Below, in pieces: positions 36,327 to 45,560 of a DNA stretch of 63,326 nucleotides. This DNA is from Natronoplasma sp964602715 (GTDB lineage Archaea; Thermoplasmatota; Thermoplasmata; Halarchaeoplasmatales; Halarchaeoplasmataceae). A program made the position numbers and the translations under genes. The stretch covers positions 1 through 63,326 of the forward strand of contig CAZRSB010000006.1 in the NCBI GenBank assembly GCA_964602715.1. Reading direction: 5' to 3'. The notes under the pieces are model-generated. The model did no database searches and was not told where the DNA came from. It saw nothing but the letters and a program-made list of their open reading frames with translations. The first letter of the stretch is position 1, and each line of letters opens with the position of its first letter.

Positions 36327-37226
36327 TTAATTATTGTATCTTTCTATCACTTCTTCCCAGCCCACCAAATTGTCCTGTGGTCCAGTGCTTTCAATAGAGA
36401 ATGAAGCTCTGACTGAACCGATCTCGCAACTTTCTTTCAAAGAGTAACCTCTAGATCTAGCAGCATAAAATCCAGCACGGTACGCATCTCCAGCTCCGGT
36501 AGGTTCTACCACTTTTTTAGGTTTGTGAGCAGAGATATCTATTTTTTTTCCTTCGAGATATAACGTGCTTCCTTTAGCCCCTTTTGTAACAAGCAGGAGA
36601 TCAACCCAATTCAAAATATCTTCTGGTGACTTTCTTTCTAGGTAACTCAACGCCACTTTTAGCTCAGTCTCATTGCAGAAAAAATAATCACTTTTAGTAA
36701 GAAAATCTTTAAAGATTTTTGGCTCGTACATATACTCTAATTCTTGTGCTGGATCGAAAACGATCAATTTATCCTTCAATTCGTTATGATCAAAAATTTT
36801 TCTATAATATCCTGGATCTCCAGTACCAATATGTAGTACATCACATTTTTCAACGGTTCTTCTCTGGATGTTGAATTTTTCAGTCTTATCCATCGGACCC
36901 TGATCTATCAGGGCTATTTGGTTACCATCAGAATCGTTGATTATCCAGCATCTTGGAGTGTTATGGTTTTTTACCTTTTTTAAATCGAACGTTCTCACGC
37001 CAGAATTTTTCAGTGCTTCGTGGTAGTCATCCGGAAAATCTTCGCCAACGAAGGAAGCTAGTGAAACGTTGACCCCCATCTCTGAAGAAGCTCTTGCAAT
37101 GTTAGCTCCAGTACCTCCAAATCGAATTTTCTTAGCTTTTACACCGATAGATGAGTCGAGTTCTGGTATTTTAGGTACATCTAGGATAATATCCAATGCC
37201 GTATGTCCAAATATTCCCAAATACAT
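36327..37226 (-). CDS. PfkB-family sugar or nucleoside kinase
   Basis: A 299-residue ribokinase-like enzyme. The substrate-site motif GGTGANIARA is near residue 38 and the ATP/anion-hole signature EPTGAGDAYRAGF is near residue 245. The family phosphorylates nucleosides, ribose or fructose phosphates; archaeal members of this size often are nucleoside kinases, but the exact substrate cannot be read. The next gene downstream follows by 21 bases. Confidence 0.9.
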   Translation of the reverse strand: MYLGIFGHTALDIILDVPKIPELDSSIGVKAKKIRFGGTGANIARASSEMGVNVSLASFVGEDFPDDYHEALKNSGVRTFDLKKVKNHNTPRCWIINDSDGNQIALIDQGPMDKTEKFNIQRRTVEKCDVLHIGTGDPGYYRKIFDHNELKDKLIVFDPAQELEYMYEPKIFKDFLTKSDYFFCNETELKVALSYLERKSPEDILNWVDLLLVTKGAKGSTLYLEGKKIDISAHKPKKVVEPTGAGDAYRAGFYAARSRGYSLKESCEIGSVRASFSIESTGPQDNLVGWEEVIERYNN

Positions 37227-37290
37227 ACGAAATCAAATACAATAGAAAAATAAAAAGGTTTTTAATTTAGTTCGGCCCTTATTTTAAATT

Positions 37291-37593
37291 TTATTCAAGC
37301 TCTATCTCGTCCACAGTTACCTCTTCTACTTCAGGGACTTCTTCATCTTCTTCATCTTCATCTATCTCTTTATCTACAGATGCGTCTCTGCTCACTACTT
37401 CTCCGAATGCTAAAGTTCTAAGTACTCTTGTTATCTCTATCTCTACTTCGTCCCCGACATCTGTTTCGGGAACGAAGATAACGAAATCATCTATTTTCGC
37501 TACTCCGTCACCTTCCTTCCCTATATCTTCTATCTTTACTTCATACGTTTCCCCTTCTTCAACAGGGGGAGAAACTCCTACATCGTCGTTCAT
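37291..37593 (-). CDS. Small TRAM-domain RNA-binding protein
   Basis: A 100-residue protein consisting of one TRAM domain (GETYEVKIEDIGKEGDGVAK, then FVIFVPETDVGD and VLRTLAFGEVV) and an acidic tail rich in Glu and Asp. Stand-alone TRAM proteins in archaea act as cold-shock-like RNA chaperones. GAGGTG lies 9 nt before the ATG. Confidence 0.9.
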   Translation of the reverse strand: MNDDVGVSPPVEEGETYEVKIEDIGKEGDGVAKIDDFVIFVPETDVGDEVEIEITRVLRTLAFGEVVSRDASVDKEIDEDEEDEEVPEVEEVTVDEIELE

Positions 37594-37708
37594 TTACTTA
37601 CACCTCATATATTTTTACACTTCTTCAAGAAGTGTGATAAAATCAACAAATTAGCTATATTTATCTTTTGTGCTCAGTATACAGGTTCAAAAGGAACTTT
37701 TTCAAAAA

Positions 37709-38968
37709 TCAAGAACTGAGCGATGTTATGATTTCTCTTACTGAACTCATAATTTCTATTTTATTTTCGTGTTTTTCTAACATTTCTTTGTAGATTTTCA
37801 TAGCTTTTTTATTTTCAGTGTGATCTCTATCTTTTAAGTTATTTCCAACGATAAAAATTAGTTTATTCTCCTTATCTGCCACTTTTTTAACCATTTTCAA
37901 GTTTTTTAAATTCCCTTCACCTATAGGGAAGTCAGTTATGATCAAGATATCAGAATCTCTTATAAAACTCAAATTTTTTTGACAAGAAGTATCTGTTATC
38001 GATGAAAAAGGGGCTTCTGTTACACAATTGATATCTAATTTTTCTGCTTTTTCGTAATCAGTATCCATTATATTGAGCACTCCTGCGGTCACATCATATC
38101 CCTCCTCGATCAACCTTCTGAAAAGATTTTCAGAAGTACCTCCACCACATATTACATGAATACTTTTTTCTTTCCTTTCTTTTATTTCTGTTCTATCTAA
38201 TGGAGCTATATACAATGAACCGTCACTCGGGTGCTCATGAACCTCAGCTTCGATACCATAAACTGCTCTTAGATTGGGTTCAGTCAATACCTCCTCAGGT
38301 TTTCCGAAGGCAACTCTTTTACCGTTATCTATAAGCAAAATTTTCTCACAATATCTCGCAGCCAGGTTAAGATTATGATGGATAGAGATCACACTCAGAT
38401 CATCTCTCAAGTTCTTTTCTTTTATTGTATCCATAACCTCTTTTTTATGACCGATGTCTAAATGAGAAGTTGCTTCGTCCAATAAAATGATTTCAGGCTC
38501 TTGAGATAGGGCTCTAGCTACAACAACTCTCTGAATCTCTCCTCCTGATAGATTATTTATTTTCTTATCTTTGAAGGATATCGTATTAGTTTCTTCTAGA
38601 TATTTATCAACAATTTTGTAATCTTTTTCATCATAGTCCTCCAATTTTCCTTTGTAAGGACTTCTTCCCATCAAAACAACCTCTTCGACTGAGTAAGGAA
38701 AACTTATGTATGTATTCTGAGGAACAACTCCTAGCATACTTGCTATCTCTTTACGGTTTAATTCAGAGAGGTCTATTCCCTGAATTTTTATGTTGCCGAA
38801 CCATGGGTCTAAAACTTTAGTGATCGCTTTTATAAGGGTGCTTTTACCGGATCCGTTAGGCCCTACGATACCGATGAAATCCCCTTTCTTTAATGAAAGA
38901 TCAATCTCATTTAAGACCTTTTTTTTATCATATCCTGTGGTTAAATTTTCAACTTCTAAAATCCCCAT
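37709..38968 (-). CDS. btuD: Cobalamin/siderophore ABC ATPase with extra C-terminal domain
   Basis: A 419-residue protein. Residues 1-250 form a normal FecE/BtuD ATPase: Walker A VGPNGSGKSTLI, signature LSGGEIQR, Walker B ILLDEATSHLD. An extra domain of about 165 residues follows (HVICGGGTSENLFRR, GYDVTAGVLNI, LIITDFPIGEG), Rossmann-like with a Gly-rich loop. Such fusions occur in other archaeal BtuD proteins; the tail may bind a nucleotide or a corrinoid. The start overlaps the permease stop by 13 bases. Cobalamin is favoured over iron because cobO is nearby. Confidence 0.85.
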   Translation of the reverse strand: MGILEVENLTTGYDKKKVLNEIDLSLKKGDFIGIVGPNGSGKSTLIKAITKVLDPWFGNIKIQGIDLSELNRKEIASMLGVVPQNTYISFPYSVEEVVLMGRSPYKGKLEDYDEKDYKIVDKYLEETNTISFKDKKINNLSGGEIQRVVVARALSQEPEIILLDEATSHLDIGHKKEVMDTIKEKNLRDDLSVISIHHNLNLAARYCEKILLIDNGKRVAFGKPEEVLTEPNLRAVYGIEAEVHEHPSDGSLYIAPLDRTEIKERKEKSIHVICGGGTSENLFRRLIEEGYDVTAGVLNIMDTDYEKAEKLDINCVTEAPFSSITDTSCQKNLSFIRDSDILIITDFPIGEGNLKNLKMVKKVADKENKLIFIVGNNLKDRDHTENKKAMKIYKEMLEKHENKIEIMSSVREIITSLSS

Positions 38969-39984
38969 CCTGTTTCACCTCTGTTTTTGATCAAAAGGTA
39001 GATGAAAAAAGGTACTCCAAACAGACCTGTAATTATGCCTATCCAGACCCCTCCACTTAACCTGGCGATGGTATCACAGATCATCAGGAAGATTCCACCC
39101 AGTAAGGCGGATACCGGAATCAATTTTCTGTGATCTGGACCAACTATCAATCTAGAAGCGTGTGGTATTATTAAACCAACGAAGCCTATGACACCGGTAA
39201 AAGAGATTATCACAGCAGCGAGTAAACTAGAAGTCATCAGTTGTATTATTTTAGTTATTTCTACGTTAACTCCAAGTTGTTTAGCCGAAGTTTCCCCTGT
39301 CTGCATTACGTTTAGTTCTTGTGAGAAAGCATAAACGATTATGAACCCTATAATCGCAACGGGAAGTGTTATCCAGACATCTCTCCAGATTGTTCCGCTT
39401 AATGAGCCCCAAGTCCATGCTACGATCCCCATCATATCGTCTGGATCGCCTAAAAACAATATAAGGCTGGTCAGAGCTGTCATTAGGAAATTCATGGCTA
39501 AACCTGCAAGCAGCAAAGTCGCTATATCTGTCCTACCATGAGTTCTACCCAGTAAAAATACTGTGAAAGTAGTGCCCATGGCAAATAAGAAGGCAATGAT
39601 CGGTAAGAGTAAAGGAGGCAGCCCATAAAATAGGCCAACAGCGGCTCCAAAAGCTCCACCGGCAGACACACCTAAAATAAAAGGAGAGGCCATAGGATTT
39701 TTAAAAATTCCCTGCATCGAAGAACCGGAAATAGCTAATGATATACCACCTAAAAGTCCCAACAATATCCTTGGAAGTCTGATTTGGTTTATTATTGTAG
39801 AATGAGGACCGTGTTCTGGAAAATATCTTCCTAAAAAAGGGATTCTTGACAATATTATTTCAGCTATATTTCTTACAGGAATACTGACTGAACCGAGGGA
39901 AAGAGATACCATCATAGTTACTACAGTAAGACAGACTAGAAGAAGAATAAATTTCTTGTAATTTTTTTGAATTTTCCCAACCAT
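38956..39984 (-). CDS. btuC: BtuC/FecCD-type permease
   Basis: A 342-residue permease with about ten membrane helices. Family motifs include RLPRILLGLLGGISLAISG, GSSMQGIFKNPMASPFILG and GVIGFVGLIIPHASRLIVGPDH, the last two flanking the coupling helices. It works with the ATPase overlapping its 3' end and the binding protein just upstream. The substrate class is cobalamin, heme or siderophore; the neighbourhood favours cobalamin. Confidence 0.93.
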   Translation of the reverse strand: MVGKIQKNYKKFILLLVCLTVVTMMVSLSLGSVSIPVRNIAEIILSRIPFLGRYFPEHGPHSTIINQIRLPRILLGLLGGISLAISGSSMQGIFKNPMASPFILGVSAGGAFGAAVGLFYGLPPLLLPIIAFLFAMGTTFTVFLLGRTHGRTDIATLLLAGLAMNFLMTALTSLILFLGDPDDMMGIVAWTWGSLSGTIWRDVWITLPVAIIGFIIVYAFSQELNVMQTGETSAKQLGVNVEITKIIQLMTSSLLAAVIISFTGVIGFVGLIIPHASRLIVGPDHRKLIPVSALLGGIFLMICDTIARLSGGVWIGIITGLFGVPFFIYLLIKNRGETGWGF

Positions 39985-40038
39985 ATTTTGATCAACTTAA
40001 TGAAATAGATTTAAAAAAGGGTTTTTAGAATTGGGTAT

Positions 40039-41427
40039 TTATTCCAATGGACTTAGAATCTCCACTAGTTCCTCTTGTGCCTGAGCTACTCGGGGACCGG
40101 GTCTAGAGATTATGTCGGCGTCAACATAGTGAATCTCTTCTTCCTCAACAGCGGTTATTTCTTCCCATGATTCCTTCTCAGTGTACTCTTCTAAACCTGG
40201 CTGGACACTCTCAGGTGCGATTATGACCTCTGGATCTCTATCGATGACATCCTCTTCATCTATATTACCCCAGCCGTCGACATCGTAAGCGATGTTGTTT
40301 CCGCCGGCATTACTCAGAAGGGTGCCTTGGAAAGTATCATTGCCGGGTGTATTTATTCCATCATAAGTTCCGGAAACATATAGTACATCTGTTCTTTTCT
40401 CTGAAGGAAGATCTTTTGTTTCGTTAGTTATTTCGTTCATCTCATTTTCAAGTTCTTCTGCTTTTTCCCGTGCTCTTTCCTCGACTCCGCACATCTCTCC
40501 TAGAAGTTCCATATCTGAATAGACATCGCTTAAACTCTCTCCTGAGGTAACTACACTCTCTATACCGTATTCATCTAACTGTTGTCTCATCTGTATATTA
40601 GTCTCTGGGATTACTACTACATCTGGATCTAGATCTACAATTTTTTCATAGTTTGTTTCGAAAGCATCTCCAACAGAAGGGAGTTCATCGACCTCCTCAG
40701 GATAGTTACTATAGTCATCAACACCTATGACTCTGTCACCTACCTCAAGATGGAATAAAATTTCGGTGTTCGATGGCATGAAAGAGATGATCTTTTCTGG
40801 TGGTTCTTCAAAGGTTATCTCTTCACCGACCGCGTCCTTTATGACTATTTCCTTCTCCTTTTCTTCAAATACGGCCGTTATCTCTTTGTCATTGCCCATC
40901 ACAATAGTTATTTCGAGCTCGTCTTCCCCTTCAGGCACATCACCTCGCCATTCGATAAAATCATCGTGATACTCTTCAACAACAGTTAGGTTTACTTTCT
41001 CTCCTATATCATAAGTTCTATCACCAGAGGAAGGTTCTGTAGCGCCATCACCTTCAATATCGATGGTCAGAAGAACCTGATCTTCTACCATCTGTTCAAA
41101 GTGAGCTGTAACATGGATGTCTTCTTCAAGTTCCAATTCGATTGTGCGTTCTTCTGCTGTGTGATCATCTGTCCATTTTTCAAAATACCAGCCTTCTTTT
41201 GGATTGGCTTCTAAATCGATGTTTGAACCCTCTTCGAATTCTTCAGACCAACCATCTTCTATTTCATCATCATCGGCCAGGACAGTCCCTTCTCCTTCTA
41301 TATCAACGGTCAGCTCGTATTTTTCCTCATCCTCTAATTCAACACATCCTGTGAGATTCACTGTGAATATCAATAATAAAGCCACACCTATTGCAGTCCC
41401 AATTATTTTTTTATCCCTATTCATCAT
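40039..41427 (-). CDS. btuF: BtuF-type binding lipoprotein with N-terminal InlB-like repeats
   Basis: A 462-residue lipoprotein. The signal ends at a lipobox LTGC (Cys28). Two divergent InlB B-repeats follow (LTVDIEGEGTV ... FEKWTDD; LTIDIEGDGATEP ... FIEWRGD). From about residue 195 comes the periplasmic-binding domain (EKIISFMPSNTEILFHL, GVDDYSNYPEEV, DPDVVVIPETN). It captures the ligand outside the cell for BtuCD; the repeats may link it to the envelope. ATG at 41427 is preferred to TTG at 41436. Confidence 0.88.
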   Translation of the reverse strand: MMNRDKKIIGTAIGVALLLIFTVNLTGCVELEDEEKYELTVDIEGEGTVLADDDEIEDGWSEEFEEGSNIDLEANPKEGWYFEKWTDDHTAEERTIELELEEDIHVTAHFEQMVEDQVLLTIDIEGDGATEPSSGDRTYDIGEKVNLTVVEEYHDDFIEWRGDVPEGEDELEITIVMGNDKEITAVFEEKEKEIVIKDAVGEEITFEEPPEKIISFMPSNTEILFHLEVGDRVIGVDDYSNYPEEVDELPSVGDAFETNYEKIVDLDPDVVVIPETNIQMRQQLDEYGIESVVTSGESLSDVYSDMELLGEMCGVEERAREKAEELENEMNEITNETKDLPSEKRTDVLYVSGTYDGINTPGNDTFQGTLLSNAGGNNIAYDVDGWGNIDEEDVIDRDPEVIIAPESVQPGLEEYTEKESWEEITAVEEEEIHYVDADIISRPGPRVAQAQEELVEILSPLE

Positions 41428-41623
41428 ATCATCCAATTCTTTTTAGAAAAATCAAACTAATTTTAAATATTTAAATCTTTCTACCTGCTCTTTTGGACTT
41501 TTCTGGTCACAATTTGAAAATTAAGCCCCGGCAGAAAAGAGCTCATATTCCAGTTCTTCTTCACCTAACGGCCACTCTCACCTAAAAGATCATAGCTTAG
41601 AATAAGCTTCTAAAACCTCGTTA

Positions 41624-41808
41624 TTGACATACACCTACGGAGGAATTAATTCCTCCTCTCTTTCGGAAACCAAATGTTTTCCTGCGAATCCGCATAAATT
41701 ACGAGGAATTCAAAATCCTCTGATGCCGAAGAAACCATCGCTTTCCCAGTAAGCTGGGGTAACCTTTAAGCACCCTCATACAGAGGTTACTATGGACACG
41801 CCATGTCC
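41624..41808 (-). mobile_element. IS200/IS605-type right-end relic, omega-RNA-like
   Basis: The region between btuF and cobO is hairpin-rich. Stems are GGACA/TGTCC (41794-41808), GTAACC/GGTTAC (41759-41790), CCCAG/CTGGG (41745-41758), GAGGA/TCCTC (41703-41720) and the perfect palindrome GGAGGAATTAATTCCTCC (41639-41656). It closes with TTGACATACACC (41624-41635). The plus-strand pattern GACATAC, hairpin, CTTTC is typical of TnpB-element right ends read in reverse. No tnpB ORF remains. A decayed element or a stand-alone structured RNA are both possible. Confidence 0.5.
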
Positions 41809-41853
41809 AAGTTAATGATTAACAGAACAGGTAAAAAAGTTCAAAGATTATGA

Positions 41854-42387
41854 TCAATATTCTATTCCTTTGCGGGCCTCTATATCTATCTGGTATGGAT
41901 GTTTGATCTCTTTCATTTCTGTCACTAGATCCGCTTTTTCGATCACTTCTTTTGGAGCTTTTCTGCCTGTGAGTATAAGTTCTACATTAGTCGGTTTTTC
42001 TTTAATTAAGTCGAGAAGGGATGTGAGATCAAGTAGATCAAAATGATTCGCTACTAATATTTCATCCCCTATGATCATGTCAAAGCGCTTTGAAATCATA
42101 TTATCTCTTAGAGTTTTGAGACCTTTTTCAGCCCTTTTGATATCTTTTTGAGTTGGAGTTTTTTTAACGTGGAGCCCTTCTTCTCCATATTGGTCTATGA
42201 CCATTTTGTCTTGGAAATCTTGTAATGTTATTAGTTCTCCATACTCTCCATGTTTCATAAATTGTCCCATGTAGATGTGTAGATCTCTTCCCATCGCGCG
42301 GATGGCCTGTCCTATAGAAGCGGTGGTTTTACCTTTACCATCTCCTGTGTATACCTGAATGAATCCCCTTTTCAGTTTACCGGACAA
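41854..42387 (-). CDS. cobO: Cob(I)alamin adenosyltransferase CobO
   Basis: A 177-residue P-loop enzyme that adds the adenosyl group to cob(I)alamin or cobinamide. The P-loop is YTGDGKGKTTASIG near residue 14, followed by the QFMKHGEYGE stretch and the GDEILVANHFDL Walker B region. It starts at TTG (42387), with GAGGTG upstream at normal distance. Placed next to btuF-C-D across the hairpin-rich gap, it supports corrinoid salvage by this transporter. Confidence 0.94.
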   Translation of the reverse strand: MSGKLKRGFIQVYTGDGKGKTTASIGQAIRAMGRDLHIYMGQFMKHGEYGELITLQDFQDKMVIDQYGEEGLHVKKTPTQKDIKRAEKGLKTLRDNMISKRFDMIIGDEILVANHFDLLDLTSLLDLIKEKPTNVELILTGRKAPKEVIEKADLVTEMKEIKHPYQIDIEARKGIEY

Positions 42388-42499
42388 TATTACACCTCTA
42401 CAATCTTGGATCTTTAAACTAATCTTTAAATTTTTTCATATATCTTAAACGGATTCCAAACGATAAATACTAAATCATTAGGATTAGATAACCATCTAA

Positions 42500-43528
42500 A
42501 TGACCTATCTAGATAATAAAGTTGATCTACGGATCCTCAAACATATACTTTCAGGAAAAGGGGTCCACGTCAATATCAGTGAGTTGAGTAGAAGACAGGA
42601 TATCCATTGGGCCACTGCTAAAAAGAAACTTCAGTCGCTGTATGACACTAGTATTCTCAACCCCCCATTTTATCCCTTCCTCCAATTATTTGATGAATTT
42701 CCTTTACTAGTGCTGGTAAAAGCTGACATGCCCAGAACTAAAGGCGTCAAAAAATTTTACCGGAAAGATCCCCACATCTTCGCAGCCTTTTCCTGCATGG
42801 AGGGTTTTTATAACAATTACCTCATCGAATTTTTTAAGAGCTTAGAAGATTATCATTCATGGCGCAGTGAGATAGCAAAACAAAATAAGATACCAAGTAG
42901 AGGCGAGAGAACACCTGCACATGCTGATTTTTTCAGCAATCGATTAACTTTCAAATATGAGCCAAATTGCTTTTTGGAAGAATTAATCAAAGAGTTCAAG
43001 GAAAACGAAGGAGTCGAATTGGGAAATCAAAGGATTGAGGGGGAACGATTCAAGATTTTGAAGACTGTGATGACCGGAGAATGCATCCGAACAAATTATT
43101 CGTATATAGGTAGAAAAATAGGTGTCAATAGAAAAACTGTTAAAAGGCGTATTGAGAATATGTTGGACGAAGGGATAATCGAAAAACCTAGATGCTTTTT
43201 TCCGAATCTTTTTGTTCCGCCGGGATATAATTTAATCGTGACAATGATCGAGGCTATATCTGAGAGAGAAGAAGTAAAACAATATTTGAAAGATGATGAC
43301 AATATTCCCAGGGCGATAGAAACGAGTACAGGCCGATATAATTTTTTAGTGTTTACTGCATTTGAAAGCGTAGAAGAGTTTTTTGAATGGAGTCGTAAAT
43401 TAGATTCTAAGTTTCCAGGAAACATCGGAGCTATTTCTAAAACGATCTTATCCTCTAAAATGATTCACTTAATTGAACCTCAAAAGATTTCTTTAGCTTT
43501 TATCGAAGACAGGCTCACTAATTCATAA
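42500..43528 (+). CDS. Duplicated Lrp/AsnC-like transcription regulator
   Basis: A 342-residue protein containing two tandem modules of winged helix-turn-helix plus a RAM-like ligand domain. HTH 1 is NISELSRRQDIHWATAKKKL (about 27-46) and HTH 2 is YSYIGRKIGVNRKTVKRRI (about 199-217). Each is followed by a strand-helix-strand ligand domain (FPLLVLVKADMP; YNLIVTMIEAIS). The arrangement mimics an Lrp dimer in one chain. It lies immediately before gdhA, so an amino-acid-sensing control of glutamate dehydrogenase is a fair guess. Confidence 0.75.
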   Translation: MTYLDNKVDLRILKHILSGKGVHVNISELSRRQDIHWATAKKKLQSLYDTSILNPPFYPFLQLFDEFPLLVLVKADMPRTKGVKKFYRKDPHIFAAFSCMEGFYNNYLIEFFKSLEDYHSWRSEIAKQNKIPSRGERTPAHADFFSNRLTFKYEPNCFLEELIKEFKENEGVELGNQRIEGERFKILKTVMTGECIRTNYSYIGRKIGVNRKTVKRRIENMLDEGIIEKPRCFFPNLFVPPGYNLIVTMIEAISEREEVKQYLKDDDNIPRAIETSTGRYNFLVFTAFESVEEFFEWSRKLDSKFPGNIGAISKTILSSKMIHLIEPQKISLAFIEDRLTNS

Positions 43529-43694
43529 ATATCACACTTTTTTTAAAACAAAGAAAAACTATTCATTAACTTTTCCAAAACTGATACAAATAACATTTAT
43601 AAATCAACCAACCTATACATTTTCGTACTCCTTTTTTGTAAAAAGGTTTTTTATACTACCCCATATCTCCCGAGACACCTTCAGGTGAAAAAAA

Positions 43695-44981
43695 ATGACG
43701 GAAGAAGAATTTAACCCGTATGAAATGGCCCAGAAGCAATTTGACAGGATTGCGGATAAATTGAACTTAGAGGAATCATTGAGAGCTCTTTTGAGAGAAC
43801 CGATCAAAGAATATCATTTCAACCTACCTGTAAAAATGGATGACGGTGGGACAAAAGTGTTCAAAGCTTATAGAGTTCAACATAACGATGCCTTAGGTCC
43901 GTGTAAAGGTGGAATCAGGTTCCATCCTGATGAGACTATCGATACCGTTAGAGCACTTGCGATGTGGATGACCTGGAAGACCGCAGTAGCGGATATCCCA
44001 CTCGGTGGTGGCAAAGGCGGAGTTATCTGTGATCCAAGAGAACTCTCGGATAGAGAGGAGGAGCGTGTTTGTAGAGAATATATTAAAAAAATCAACAAAA
44101 ATATAGGCCCTCTACAAGATGTACCAGCACCTGACGTTATGACCAGTCCACAACATATGCTTTGGATGATGGACGAATATGAAAACATAGAAGGTGGAAA
44201 ATATCCCGGAGTCATAACAGGTAAACCTCAAGATATGGGTGGATCCAAAGGTAGAACCGAAGCCACCGGTTACGGCGTGATTTATGTGTTAAGGGAATTG
44301 TTAAAAGAGCTTGACAGGGACATCGAAGAAACTACAGCGTCAATCCAGGGATTTGGAAATGTGGCTCAGTACGCTGCAGAATTATTTATCGAATATGGTG
44401 GAACAGTTGTTTCGGTCTCATGCTGGGACCAGGAAGATAAGAAAGCCTACAGTTATTACAAAGAAGATGGTATAGATCTAGAAGAGTTGAGGGGAATAAC
44501 CGATCGTTTTGGTTCCATCGATAAGGAAAAGGCTGAAGAAAAAGGCTATGAAAGATTACCAGGAGATGATTGGCTGAAGTATGAAGTCGATGTTTTGATA
44601 CCAGCAGCGCTAGAAAATGCAATAAGAGAAGACAATGTAAAGGATATCCCCGAAGCTGTTGATATAATAGTATCTGCTGCAAACGGACCTATAACTCCTG
44701 AAGCCGATGACATTCTTGAAGAAAGGGAACTAATAGTCGTTCCAGATTTCTTGGCTAATTCAGGTGGAGTTACTTGTAGCTATTACGAACAGGTCCAAAG
44801 CAATCAAAATTACTACTGGCCAAAGGAAGAAGTGCTTGAAAAACTGGACAACAGTATGACTAGCGCATTCTATGATGTTTGGAATCTAGCCCAAGAGAAG
44901 GATATCAGAATGAGAGACGCTGCTTACATGATCGCGATAGAGAAAGTGGCGGAAGGCTGCAAGGCTAGAGGTTGGGTCTAA
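43695..44981 (+). CDS. gdhA: Glutamate dehydrogenase
   Basis: Interconverts glutamate and 2-oxoglutarate with NAD(P), a central step in archaeal amino-acid fermentation. In 428 residues it has the substrate site GPCKGGIRFHP, the catalytic region KTAVADIPLGGGKGGV, and the coenzyme loop GFGNVA near residue 218. Length matches the hexameric archaeal type. CAGGTGA lies 7 nt before the ATG, and a TATA-like TTTTTTATAC sits near 43647. Confidence 0.96.
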   Translation: MTEEEFNPYEMAQKQFDRIADKLNLEESLRALLREPIKEYHFNLPVKMDDGGTKVFKAYRVQHNDALGPCKGGIRFHPDETIDTVRALAMWMTWKTAVADIPLGGGKGGVICDPRELSDREEERVCREYIKKINKNIGPLQDVPAPDVMTSPQHMLWMMDEYENIEGGKYPGVITGKPQDMGGSKGRTEATGYGVIYVLRELLKELDRDIEETTASIQGFGNVAQYAAELFIEYGGTVVSVSCWDQEDKKAYSYYKEDGIDLEELRGITDRFGSIDKEKAEEKGYERLPGDDWLKYEVDVLIPAALENAIREDNVKDIPEAVDIIVSAANGPITPEADDILEERELIVVPDFLANSGGVTCSYYEQVQSNQNYYWPKEEVLEKLDNSMTSAFYDVWNLAQEKDIRMRDAAYMIAIEKVAEGCKARGWV

Positions 44982-44994
44982 ATACTCTAAAAAT

Positions 44995-45010
44995 CCCTTT
45001 TTCTTTTTTA
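44995..45010 (+). terminator. Oligo-T terminator after gdhA
   Basis: CCCTTTTTCTTTTTTA begins about 14 bases after the gdhA stop, a typical archaeal terminator, and is followed by the promoter of the OB-fold gene. Confidence 0.5.
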
Positions 45011-45059
45011 AGAAGACACCGATACATTTTAATCCACGTTTTCTTTTACAGCTAAATAC

Positions 45060-45536
45060 ATGTCAGATATTGAAGAACTATACAGCGATGTCTCGGACAT
45101 ATATTCTGAGGATGAATTCAGAGATAAAATAGAAGAGAAGAAATCTGAATATGATGATTTTTTTACAGAAAGAGCGTTGGCTAAATTAATTGTAGCTGAG
45201 GAAGGTAGAAACGAAAAAGCTATAGACGAAATCGAAAAAATTGAACCAGGAGAGGAAGCCACTGTTGAAGGAGAGATTATAGATCTAGGCACGTTACGCG
45301 AATTCGAAAACGAAAACGGTAAAGGGAAAGTGAGAAACGTCAGAATAGACGATGGGACTGGAAGCACAAAAGTTGTGTTTTGGAATGAAGAAACGGAACG
45401 GATAAAAAACGAATTTGAAAAGGGAGATAAACTTCGTGTGGTGAATGGCTACGTTCAAGATAGAGGATACGGAAAACAGATCTCAGCTGGAAAGTGGGGC
45501 GAGATTCAACTTTTAGATAAAAACAAAAAAGATTAA
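45060..45536 (+). CDS. OB-fold nucleic-acid-binding protein (RPA-like)
   Basis: A 158-residue protein. An acidic helical N-terminus (about 1-60, IYSEDEFRDKIEEKKSEYDD) precedes a single OB fold (EEATVEGEIIDLG, VRIDDGTGSTKVVFWNEE, LRVVNGYVQDRGYG). This is the organisation of archaeal RPA-associated or single-OB RPA-like proteins that bind single-stranded DNA. ATG at 45060 suits a leaderless message from ACATTTTAATCC about 30 nt upstream. Its position near a GINS gene fits a replication or repair role. Confidence 0.8.
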   Translation: MSDIEELYSDVSDIYSEDEFRDKIEEKKSEYDDFFTERALAKLIVAEEGRNEKAIDEIEKIEPGEEATVEGEIIDLGTLREFENENGKGKVRNVRIDDGTGSTKVVFWNEETERIKNEFEKGDKLRVVNGYVQDRGYGKQISAGKWGEIQLLDKNKKD

Positions 45537-45560
45537 TAAGTATGTTTTAATCTGTAACCG

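Noticed and set aside
41437..41853. Cobalamin riboswitch between btuF and cobO
   Set aside because: The location is suggestive, but no convincing conserved box set was seen on the minus strand, and the hairpins and GACATAC end fit an IS605-type relic better.
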